A DNA stretch of 64,000 nt from DASXKD01 sp963703605 (GTDB lineage Bacteria; Actinomycetota; Actinomycetes; Streptosporangiales; Streptosporangiaceae). The notes under the pieces are model-generated. The model worked only from the letters and a program-made list of their open reading frames with translations. It ran no database searches and had not been told where the DNA came from. A program made the translations under genes and the position numbers. Below are positions 42,897 to 49,938 of the stretch, piece after piece (position 1 is the first letter of the stretch; every line of letters starts with the position of its first letter). The stretch covers positions 124,001 through 188,000 of the forward strand of contig CAVPFC010000048.1 of assembly GCA_963703605.1 (NCBI GenBank), in the 5' to 3' direction.

Positions 42897-44156
42897 TCAG
42901 CACAGAAGTGGGCCGCCCTGTCTGGGCCCGTCTTTCACCGCCAGCAGATTGGCCTGCACGTAGGGGATATTCATGTCGACGTGCCCAGGCGTGGGGAAGA
43001 AGGTTCGCAGGTGGCTGACCTGCCACCGTGACGCCAGTTCGGGGATGGCGTCGTGCAGGGCCTGCTGAGTCAGGTACATGAAGCTGTTCTCGTTGTAGAA
43101 GGCAACACTGCTGGGGTCTTGGAAGGCGCCCCGGCCGTCAGTGCTCGGCGTCTGGCTCAACATCAGGCCAGCATGGGTCAGCACCCGGTAGCACTCATTG
43201 AAGAACGCGGCTCGTCTCGGTATTCGCTGCAACACGTCGTAGGTCTTCAGCACCCCGACGCTGCTGTCGCTCGCATCGATCGTGAGGACGTCGGGATCCA
43301 TGAGCACGTCTTCGTAGCGGTCGTCGGCCTCGTCGCCGATCCAGACCGGCGTACGCAACCGCAGACAGCGCAAGCCGAGCCGTGCTGCCCACGCCAGAGC
43401 AAGCTCCTCGATGGTCTGGCTGTAGTACTCGACGGTCTGCTCTTGGATCGCTGTGTTGATCCTTTGCTCCCGCTGGGTGTTCTGGGAGTGCAGCCGCTGC
43501 AGATACAAACAGCGCTTGATCTGGGCGAACTCGCCTTCTAGGTACAACCTCGACATCAGGTCCTGGTCGTCCAAGAACTCCAGCTCTGCGTTGTAGCCGC
43601 CGACCTTCTCGTAGGTGGCGCGGCGGAATGCCCGCACGTGGTTGGGGGCGTACCAGATGTAACCGACGTTGTGAGGCGTCGGAGCCAGCGAATGGCATCG
43701 GTCGTAGGTCTTGCCTTCGAAGGTGCCCTGGGAATAGACCCACCCGTAGGAAGGATCGAAATGATCGTGGTTGGCGCTTCCGTCTTCGTTGATCTGAGCG
43801 AAGTCCGAATAGGCCAAGACCACCCGCTCGTCCCGGAAAGCGTCAACGACCTGGGCCAGACAACCCCGGCTGATCACGTCGTCGTGGTCCAGTTCCACCA
43901 GGATCTCGCCTGTGGCCAGCTCACAGGCTGCCCGTTTCAACGCCCCCACCCGGGCTCTGATCTTGGCCCGGGGCCGGCTGATCTTGACTCTCGAGTCAGT
44001 GGCCGGCGGAGACCATGTCGAGGCCTTGCCGTTGAGCAGGACGATCCATTCCCAGTCGGGGTACGACTGTTCCTGCAACGATCGGTAGGCCTCCGGCAGG
44101 TACCGGGTGTCGTGGCTGGGTGTGAACACCGAGACCTTGGGTGTGGGCGTGCTCAT
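42897..44156 (-). CDS. Family 2 glycosyltransferase fused to methyltransferase-like domain
   Basis: A 419-residue protein. Residues 1-230 form a GT-A glycosyltransferase family 2 domain: KVSVFTPSHDTRYLPEAYRS, EWIVLLNGK, VELDHDDVISRG (with the DxD-type metal site) and GGYNAELEFLDDQDLMSRLY. Residues about 265-419 resemble the C-terminal half of class I SAM methyltransferases (VGVLKTYDVLQRIPRRAAFF, ECYRVLTHAGLMLSQTPS, QDPSSVAFYNENSFMYLT); the glycine-rich SAM loop is missing. It probably builds a surface glycan. Its ATG overlaps the stop of the TPR lipoprotein gene (44153), so the two are co-translated. Confidence 0.78.
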   Translation of the reverse strand: MSTPTPKVSVFTPSHDTRYLPEAYRSLQEQSYPDWEWIVLLNGKASTWSPPATDSRVKISRPRAKIRARVGALKRAACELATGEILVELDHDDVISRGCLAQVVDAFRDERVVLAYSDFAQINEDGSANHDHFDPSYGWVYSQGTFEGKTYDRCHSLAPTPHNVGYIWYAPNHVRAFRRATYEKVGGYNAELEFLDDQDLMSRLYLEGEFAQIKRCLYLQRLHSQNTQREQRINTAIQEQTVEYYSQTIEELALAWAARLGLRCLRLRTPVWIGDEADDRYEDVLMDPDVLTIDASDSSVGVLKTYDVLQRIPRRAAFFNECYRVLTHAGLMLSQTPSTDGRGAFQDPSSVAFYNENSFMYLTQQALHDAIPELASRWQVSHLRTFFPTPGHVDMNIPYVQANLLAVKDGPRQGGPLLC

Positions 44157-44725
44157 GAGCGCACCTGGGCTCTGAGCGGGGCGGGAACCTTCGATGACAG
44201 ACCTGGGTCGAGTCGCACCGCTTCGCGCAGGTCCCTGACCGCTTGGGTGTCGTCATTGGCCTTCGCCTCGAGCAGTCCGAGATTGAAAAACGCGGTCGGG
44301 GAGCTGGGCTGGATGGCGATGATCCGATGGTACAGCGAGATGGCTCGTTGCGGATTCCGGCTGGCGATGATGACGGCTGCGTTGTAGAGGGCTGAAACGA
44401 AGCGGGGATCGGCGCGGATGGCTAGCTGGTATTGGCGGAGCGCGAGAACCAGGTGGCGCTCCTGTTCGTAGACCACCCCGAGGTCGTAATGCCCGACAGA
44501 GCTGCTTGGATCTCGCCGAATCGCCTGCTGGAACAGTTGCTCAGCCGCGTTGGAGTTGCCCTGCCGAAGCAAATACATACCTGCATCGATCAATGTCCGG
44601 GAGTAATCTGCCGGCGTGGTAGTGGCAGAATCGCCCGGCACATGCCCGGAGTTGCTGCAGGCGGAGAGGACACAGATGACGGCAGCTGGCACGGCGAACG
44701 CCCTGGCCCGATGCCCTAATCTCAC
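44153..44725 (-). CDS. TPR-repeat lipoprotein
   Basis: A 190-residue probable lipoprotein. The signal sequence VPAAVICVLSAC has a lipobox with Cys23 as the lipidation site. Four TPR-like helix pairs follow (MYLLRQGNSNAAEQLFQQAI; GHYDLGVVYEQERHLVLALR; ALYNAAVIIASRNPQRAISL; AFFNLGLLEAKANDDTQAVR), so it is a protein-interaction scaffold outside the membrane. The start is GTG 44725, only 6 bp from the divergent sulfotransferase start. It is the first gene of a two-gene unit with the glycosyltransferase. Confidence 0.78.
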   Translation of the reverse strand: MRLGHRARAFAVPAAVICVLSACSNSGHVPGDSATTTPADYSRTLIDAGMYLLRQGNSNAAEQLFQQAIRRDPSSSVGHYDLGVVYEQERHLVLALRQYQLAIRADPRFVSALYNAAVIIASRNPQRAISLYHRIIAIQPSSPTAFFNLGLLEAKANDDTQAVRDLREAVRLDPGLSSKVPAPLRAQVRS

Positions 44726-44731
44726 GGCAAT

Positions 44732-46297
44732 ATGTTAGCCGCCACGGACCGCATTGGAAGAGCTGAGCGCTTCCATCTACCTGAAGGCCCGGCTACCGTC
44801 TTGGCTGTGGATGCCAAGTCGAGCCGGGGGGCACCTACCCAGCCGATCCTTTCGCCCCCCACGCAGGTGGCCTCGGCCCCTGGTTCGCCGGATCTACCGA
44901 CCGCCGACGTCGGATCGGCCGGAGCACCTGAACCTGGCCTGCCGTTCTCCGTCGCCGGGCCCGACTCGCAGCCGACGCCGCCCTTCGCCACGGGGCCGGC
45001 AACTCGCCGGGCCAAGACCGGCCCACGCCGCCGGACCAAGGTTCGGCCCGTCTTCGTGGTGTCGCTGGCCCGCTCGGGGTCCACGTTGCTTCGCTACCTG
45101 CTGGACAGCCACCCTCAGGTCGTCAGCCCGCCAGAGCTCAACCTGTCAGCTCTCCTGGCCCTTGTGGTGAATACGTGGATCCACGCGGACTGGGCCCGGG
45201 GCAAGCCCGCCGACCCGGGCGGGCCGATCCCGGCCGACATCCTCCGGCGGGCGCGCCGGGTGGCCGACGAGGTGATGCAAACGATCGCCGACGACGTGGG
45301 CGCATCCGTCTTCTGTGACAAATCGCTCACCACCGTTGACCACCTGCCGCTTGTGCAGCAGTGCTACCCGAAGGCGACCTTCGTCTTCTTGTACCGATAT
45401 CCGCTCGACTTCATTGCCTCGGGAATAGAGGCCAGCCAATGGGGCTACAGCCACTACGGCTTCGCCCCCTACATCGCGGGGAACCTTTCCAACTTCGTGG
45501 CCGGCCTAGGGAATTACTGGATCGATCGGGTCTCGCGGATGCTGAATTTCGAAGCCAGCTGCACCGCCGCCCACGCCCGCCTCTACTACGAACTTCTCTG
45601 CGACGACCCCGATAACACGCTGCTCGACCTGCTCGACCTCTTTGACCTCGAACACGACGACAGCCTCTTGGCGCGAACCTTCAGCGCTGATCACGGCCGC
45701 GGACCCGGCGACTACAAGATCGATTTCACCAGCGGTGTGAGTCTGGGGTCGATAGGCCGAGGTTCGACTCTCCCGCAACTCCTCGGTCCGGGTCAGGTCA
45801 CCCAAATGGACGAACTTCTCGCTCAGCTGGACTACCCGTCGCTGGAATCTGCATGGCGGGGGGGCCTACCGGGTCTATTGGGCTTGAAGAGCGCCAAGGA
45901 GACCGCCGGTGGGGCCCGGCGCATCGCCGAGCAGGTGAAGGCGGCGATGCAAAGCACCGCATCGACTCCCGTATCGCCCGCGTACCGCGAGTTCCTCCCC
46001 ATGGAACTCGTCGTGCGGGCAGGTACCGGGGATGACGGCTACCTCATCGTCGACTCCGATGGACAGTTCGCCGTAGCGGAGGAGCTACCGGCCGGGTCCA
46101 CCGCCGAACGTCCCCGAATCCGCTGCGCCGGTGACATCCTGCTCCGAGTCATTCACCAGGACGTGACCTTTGGTCAGGCAGTGCGTGACGGCCGGATCCG
46201 ATTCGAGCAAGGCGCCGAGACCACCTCTCCACAAGACCGGCCCCGCCGGGCCCTCGCAGCATTGGCCGCGGTGCTCGCCGTCCGCGCCGCTAGCTGA
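44732..46297 (+). CDS. Sulfotransferase family protein
   Basis: A 521-residue protein. After a Pro/Ser-rich N-terminal 105 residues comes a PAPS-dependent sulfotransferase domain: 5'-phosphosulfate loop VSLARSGSTLLRYLLDSHP (about 110-128), CDKSLTTVDHL, and the 3'-phosphate motif FLYRYPLDFIASG (about 218-230). The C-terminal 110 residues (MELVVRAGTGDDGYLIVDSD... VIHQDVTFGQAVRDGRIRF) look like a separate small domain, perhaps SCP2-like. The start is doubtful: ATG 44732 abuts the divergent gene, and GTG 44807 (VDAKSSRG) is an alternative. It probably sulfates a surface glycan or small molecule. Confidence 0.8.
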   Translation: MLAATDRIGRAERFHLPEGPATVLAVDAKSSRGAPTQPILSPPTQVASAPGSPDLPTADVGSAGAPEPGLPFSVAGPDSQPTPPFATGPATRRAKTGPRRRTKVRPVFVVSLARSGSTLLRYLLDSHPQVVSPPELNLSALLALVVNTWIHADWARGKPADPGGPIPADILRRARRVADEVMQTIADDVGASVFCDKSLTTVDHLPLVQQCYPKATFVFLYRYPLDFIASGIEASQWGYSHYGFAPYIAGNLSNFVAGLGNYWIDRVSRMLNFEASCTAAHARLYYELLCDDPDNTLLDLLDLFDLEHDDSLLARTFSADHGRGPGDYKIDFTSGVSLGSIGRGSTLPQLLGPGQVTQMDELLAQLDYPSLESAWRGGLPGLLGLKSAKETAGGARRIAEQVKAAMQSTASTPVSPAYREFLPMELVVRAGTGDDGYLIVDSDGQFAVAEELPAGSTAERPRIRCAGDILLRVIHQDVTFGQAVRDGRIRFEQGAETTSPQDRPRRALAALAAVLAVRAAS

Positions 46298-46330
46298 GCC
46301 CGGTCCCGGGTGATGACCCGGGACCGGGCT
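46297..46330. terminator. Bidirectional terminator between convergent genes
   Basis: A perfect 15-bp stem (46297-46311 with 46316-46330) around a 4-nt loop, GATG, beginning at the last base of the sulfotransferase stop and ending 10 bp before the stop of the convergent GH25 gene. One hairpin can end both transcripts. Confidence 0.75.
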
Positions 46331-46339
46331 GACCAGGGG

Positions 46340-48436
46340 CTAGGAAGCCCGCCAGGACATTCCCGGATCGCCTGTGGCACAGGTGGCGATCACGGCCTGG
46401 GTGCCATCGGCGGTGGAATCGCCTGGGTCGGCCAGGCACAGGCCGGCCGCGGGGTTCACCAGCGTCATGCCCCCGCCCGCGGGCGTCAGGTTCCACTGCT
46501 GCGCCTTGGTGCCGTTGCAGCTGAACAGGTCGACGGGGCTGCCGGTGGCCGTGGCGCCGCTGGCGACGTCGAGGCACTTCCCGTTGATGCGCACGGTCCC
46601 GTCCGGCTCGGCGACCCACGCCTGCGCGGCGCTGCCGTTGCAGCCCCAGATATCGATCTTGGTACCGTTCGCGGTCAGGTTGCCGCTGTCATCGAGGCAC
46701 ATGCCCGGAACCTGGGATGTCACCGGCCCGGGCGGCAGCGCCCACGCCTGGTCCGCGAAGCCGTTGCACGGCGAGAGCTCCACCTTGGTCCCGTTGACCT
46801 CGCTACGGCCGGGATCGGCCAGGCACATCCCGGACCAGGGGTTGACCAGGGTCGTCCGGTGTGCGCCGACCGCCGGGTTCATTGCCCGGGGGTAGACCAG
46901 GTGCCACTGCTGCCGGGTCGCGCTGGTGCACGGCTCGAGTTCCGGCACCGCGCCCTGGGCCGCGGCCGGGACCGTGAGGCACTGGTTGCCCATCCGCAGC
47001 GTGCTGTCCTGCACATAGGTCCAGGCCTGGGCGCTGCTGCCGACGGTGCAGGTGCTGATCTCGGCCTGGGTGCCCTGAGCCGCGTCGGTGGTAGGCGTGC
47101 TCGGCGTCGGCCCGGGGGTGGGCGTGGCAGGCGAAGGCCCGGTGGTGGGTGTGCTGGGCGTGGGCGCGGGCGTGGGTGTGCCCTGAGGCGTCGGGCCGTT
47201 GTCGGCGGTCAGGCACTCGTTGCCGAGACCCAGCTGGACCGGCCCGATCGCCCCGGTGGTCGGCGCCGGGCCCACGCTCCAGGGATATTGCACCGAGCCG
47301 GACCGCCCCGCGCTGTCCGAGACGCTCACCAGCGGCTCGAATCTCCCGGCGGCTACCGGCCAGCCGGTGATCAGTCCGGAGGCGCTGATCGAGGCGCCTA
47401 CCGGCAGGCCCGCGGCGGAGAACGAAAGCTGCTGTCCCTTGACCGGGTCGGCCGACTCGATCTGCAGGTCGGCCGTGCCGCCCGCGGCGCTGGCCTGGGG
47501 ACCGGGGTCCAGCAGCGGAATCACCGCGGGGTTCAGCTGGTCCAGGTCGGTGTCCCCGGGGGCGTTGATCCCGGGTACGTCGCCGACGCTCGAGTACTGC
47601 CAGAACGAGTAGTGGCTCCAGCCGGCGGTGATGAGCGGCGTGGGCGCGGAGGTGTAATCCGGCACCCACAGCGGAAACTGCCCGAAGCGCGACGTGCCGC
47701 CGGTGCAGTCCTGCCACCACGGCCCCGGCCCGTAGATAACCGGATTCTCGCCGGTCTTGGCCTGTATCTCGCGGCTGAACTGGGCGATCCACGACACCAT
47801 GGCCGACCGGCTCAGCCCGTAACACTCGGCGCCGTAGGGGTTGTATTCGATGTCCAGCATGACCGGCGGCAGTTCGCCACCGGCCGAGTTCAGGTACTTG
47901 ACGAGGTAATCCGCCTGAGCCGCGGCGCTGCCGGAGCCGCCGTTGCCGTTCGGGACCGCGAAAACGTAGGCCATGACGGAGATCCCGGCGGCCCGCGCCT
48001 GGGCCAGGTCGGCCAGCGCGAAGGGATTCTTGTAGTAGGTACCCTCGGTGGCTTTGATCGACGCGAACTGAATGCCCGCCCTGGCGGCCCTGTGCCAGTT
48101 GATGCTCTGGCCGCCGGGGTGCTGATAAGCGGCGACGTCCACGCCCTGCAGCGTCCCGCCGAGGGGTGACCCCGGCGCATCTTTCTTGACGCCCTTCTTT
48201 GTAGCCCCGTCTGATCCCGCGAGTTCACGAAGCAGCTTTGGTGAGTGAGTTGCCCCCACGTTGAAATGGCTCACTCGCTGACGGTAATGATGGTGATGCA
48301 CATGGTGATTCGGCGCCACGGGCGCAGCATCAGATCCGGCGGCATCCGCAGCCGAAAATGCTATGAGCGCCACTACGCCGAGCCCGGCGACACTCGTCAA
48401 AATCCTTGGCAGTCGCCGAGTTGGCAGTGCCCACAT
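46340..48436 (-). CDS. Secreted GH25 muramidase with ricin-type lectin domains
   Basis: A 698-residue exported protein. The ATG at 48436 has GGAG five bases upstream. A signal peptide (LTSVAGLGVVALIAFSAADA) and a His-rich stretch (HHVHHHH) precede a GH25 lysozyme domain (about 95-305): GVDVAAYQHP, IKATEGTYYKNPF, and the catalytic DxE in VMLDIEYNPYG. Next an Ig-like/putative cadherin-type domain (about 325-395), then ricin B-lectin repeats (QxW motifs: AQAWTY, QQWHLV, DQAWAL, AQAWVA, QQWNLT). A Pro/Thr linker of about 40 residues interrupts the first lectin unit. It likely cleaves peptidoglycan and binds carbohydrate. Confidence 0.88.
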   Translation of the reverse strand: MWALPTRRLPRILTSVAGLGVVALIAFSAADAAGSDAAPVAPNHHVHHHHYRQRVSHFNVGATHSPKLLRELAGSDGATKKGVKKDAPGSPLGGTLQGVDVAAYQHPGGQSINWHRAARAGIQFASIKATEGTYYKNPFALADLAQARAAGISVMAYVFAVPNGNGGSGSAAAQADYLVKYLNSAGGELPPVMLDIEYNPYGAECYGLSRSAMVSWIAQFSREIQAKTGENPVIYGPGPWWQDCTGGTSRFGQFPLWVPDYTSAPTPLITAGWSHYSFWQYSSVGDVPGINAPGDTDLDQLNPAVIPLLDPGPQASAAGGTADLQIESADPVKGQQLSFSAAGLPVGASISASGLITGWPVAAGRFEPLVSVSDSAGRSGSVQYPWSVGPAPTTGAIGPVQLGLGNECLTADNGPTPQGTPTPAPTPSTPTTGPSPATPTPGPTPSTPTTDAAQGTQAEISTCTVGSSAQAWTYVQDSTLRMGNQCLTVPAAAQGAVPELEPCTSATRQQWHLVYPRAMNPAVGAHRTTLVNPWSGMCLADPGRSEVNGTKVELSPCNGFADQAWALPPGPVTSQVPGMCLDDSGNLTANGTKIDIWGCNGSAAQAWVAEPDGTVRINGKCLDVASGATATGSPVDLFSCNGTKAQQWNLTPAGGGMTLVNPAAGLCLADPGDSTADGTQAVIATCATGDPGMSWRAS

Positions 48437-48671
48437 CGATACTCCTTCAGCCCCACCTCACATGCTCGGTGGCCGTATACGGGGCGCGCTTCTAGGCGGG
48501 TTGCGTGATGGACGGCCACCTATGAGCGGCACCATTCAAGCAGCTATGACATCGATAGTCGCGTAAGCGGCATTCGTGTCGGCGTTCGAAGTTTCGCGCG
48601 GACGGCGCAAATTTTCTGGCGCGGGCAGCGGGCCGCGGCCCGGCCTCCGCCCTGCCGCCCGCCGGCCGCGG

Positions 48672-48866
48672 TCAGCGCGAGCGCTCGGGTATCTCGAACG
48701 CCTCGCACACCGCGCGCCACACGGCCTTGGGCTCTACCCCTTCGGCCAGGGCCTGATCCACGGTCCGGCCGCCCAGGCCGGCCAGCACGTGGTCCTTGGC
48801 CACGCTGGCCGCGTAGGCCTCACCGAACTGCGCCCGCATCTTCTCCCAGAACACCGTGAGCCGCAC
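48672..48866 (-). CDS. DUF3046 family protein
   Basis: A 64-residue protein that begins MRLTVFWEKMRAQFGEAYAA and continues LAGLGGRTVDQALAEG and VWRAVCEAFEIPERSR, matching the actinobacterial DUF3046 family over its whole length. These small proteins are encoded next to recA in many actinobacteria and their role is not known. Here it is 8.4 kb from recA, separated by the surface-protein cluster. Confidence 0.85.
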   Translation of the reverse strand: MRLTVFWEKMRAQFGEAYAASVAKDHVLAGLGGRTVDQALAEGVEPKAVWRAVCEAFEIPERSR

Positions 48867-49221
48867 CGCGCCAGGCTACCCGGCACCCATCAGGGCCAGA
48901 GACCAGCCAGAACGGCCAGCGACCTGCCACCAAAGGCCCGCAGGGGGATGGCCGCCACGGCAGGCCCGCGACCTGCACCACCTCGAGTTGCTGGGACGTG
49001 AAGTCGGTGACCAGGTGCGGCCGTCCGGTTCCAGGGCCATCTGGCGCGGGAACCCGCCGCCGGCCGGTACCCGGCGAGCACGGTAGGCCCTCCCGCCGTC
49101 CAGCGGAGTCTCAGGAAGCGCGGAGCCACAACCAAGCCTCAGCGGCGAATGTCTGAGGGGAGGACCGGGAAGGTAAACGGCGGAAGCTTCTCCCACAGAA
49201 GCTTCCGTGACGGGAGCTGAC
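48867..49221. other. Intergenic region before the septum-formation-like gene
   Basis: 355 bp between the DUF3046 gene and the gene at 49222. Open minus-strand frames here lack start signals and family similarity. The notable feature is the palindrome at 49181-49207 just before the ribosome binding site. Confidence 0.45.
49181..49207 (+). promoter_or_regulatory. Perfect 11-bp palindrome upstream of gene at 49222
   Basis: CGGAAGCTTCT and AGAAGCTTCCG flank the 5-nt spacer CCCAC. It ends 4 bp before the ribosome binding site GGGAG (49212-49216). It could be an operator or an mRNA hairpin affecting translation. Confidence 0.6.
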
Positions 49222-49782
49222 ATGAGCGACATGCCGGGCACGGGCGCTGGCACCGCGCACTTCGAGACCCCCGCCCAGGCGCCTGCTGGGGCACCACCCC
49301 GCTCCGGCCGCAGCAATCCCCTGGCCGTCACCCTGACCGTGATCATCGGCGCGCTTGCCGTCGCCGCGGTGATCGTCGCCGTGATCTTCACGCACCGCCA
49401 GCACCACCTACAGGCTTCCCATCCCCTGCGCGGCACGGTTTTCCAGTTGCGGTCGGGACAATGCATGAATTTTGGCCCTAACGGTACCGCCGTGGCTCAC
49501 GTGGTCCCGTGCGCGCAGCCACATGACGCCCAGGTCTACGGCACCGTCAAGGTGGCGGCCAGCCTCTGGCCGGGGACCGTGGTGCTCAGCCAGGATGCGC
49601 GGCAGGGCTGCCAGAGCAGGCTCAACAGCTACCTGAACCAGCAGCTTCCCCCGACCAGCGTGACGGAAATCTACGTCTACCCCAATCGCGGCGCCTGGGC
49701 CGTCGGCGGCCGGTCGGTGATCTGCGAGTTCCGCGGCGCCCAGGGCAAGCTCACCGGCTCGGTGCGGGCCTCGGGCGGCTGA
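49222..49782 (+). CDS. Membrane protein with septum-formation-like domain
   Basis: A 186-residue single-pass membrane protein. The ATG at 49222 follows GGGAG at 49212-49216. The first 36 residues are disordered (Pro/Ala/Gly), then a membrane helix (LAVTLTVIIGALAVAAVIVAVIF, about 37-59) and an external domain (70-180) with VFQLRSGQCMNF, AHVVPCAQPHDAQVYGTV, GCQSRL and VICEFRG. The CxxxHDAQVYG pattern is that of the actinobacterial septum-formation domain. Four cysteines suggest two disulfides. A role in envelope or septum assembly is inferred only from the family name. Confidence 0.75.
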   Translation: MSDMPGTGAGTAHFETPAQAPAGAPPRSGRSNPLAVTLTVIIGALAVAAVIVAVIFTHRQHHLQASHPLRGTVFQLRSGQCMNFGPNGTAVAHVVPCAQPHDAQVYGTVKVAASLWPGTVVLSQDARQGCQSRLNSYLNQQLPPTSVTEIYVYPNRGAWAVGGRSVICEFRGAQGKLTGSVRASGG

Positions 49783-49938
49783 GCACACGCGGCCGGGGAC
49801 CGGCGCTACCACTCCCCGAAGGTCATCCCGCCTTCGTTGCGCCTATTGCCTTCCGTGGGTGCGTCCCGCCGGGGGTGTTGCGGGCTTGAGCACTCGTGGG
49901 CGGTCCGGAATGTCGGCGGCACGAGGCAGGATGGATAG

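Noticed and set aside
48876..49466. Minus-strand frame of 196 codons upstream of and opposite the septum-formation-like gene
   Set aside because: No start signal or similarity; it overlaps the gene at 49222, which has a good ribosome binding site, membrane helix and paired cysteines.
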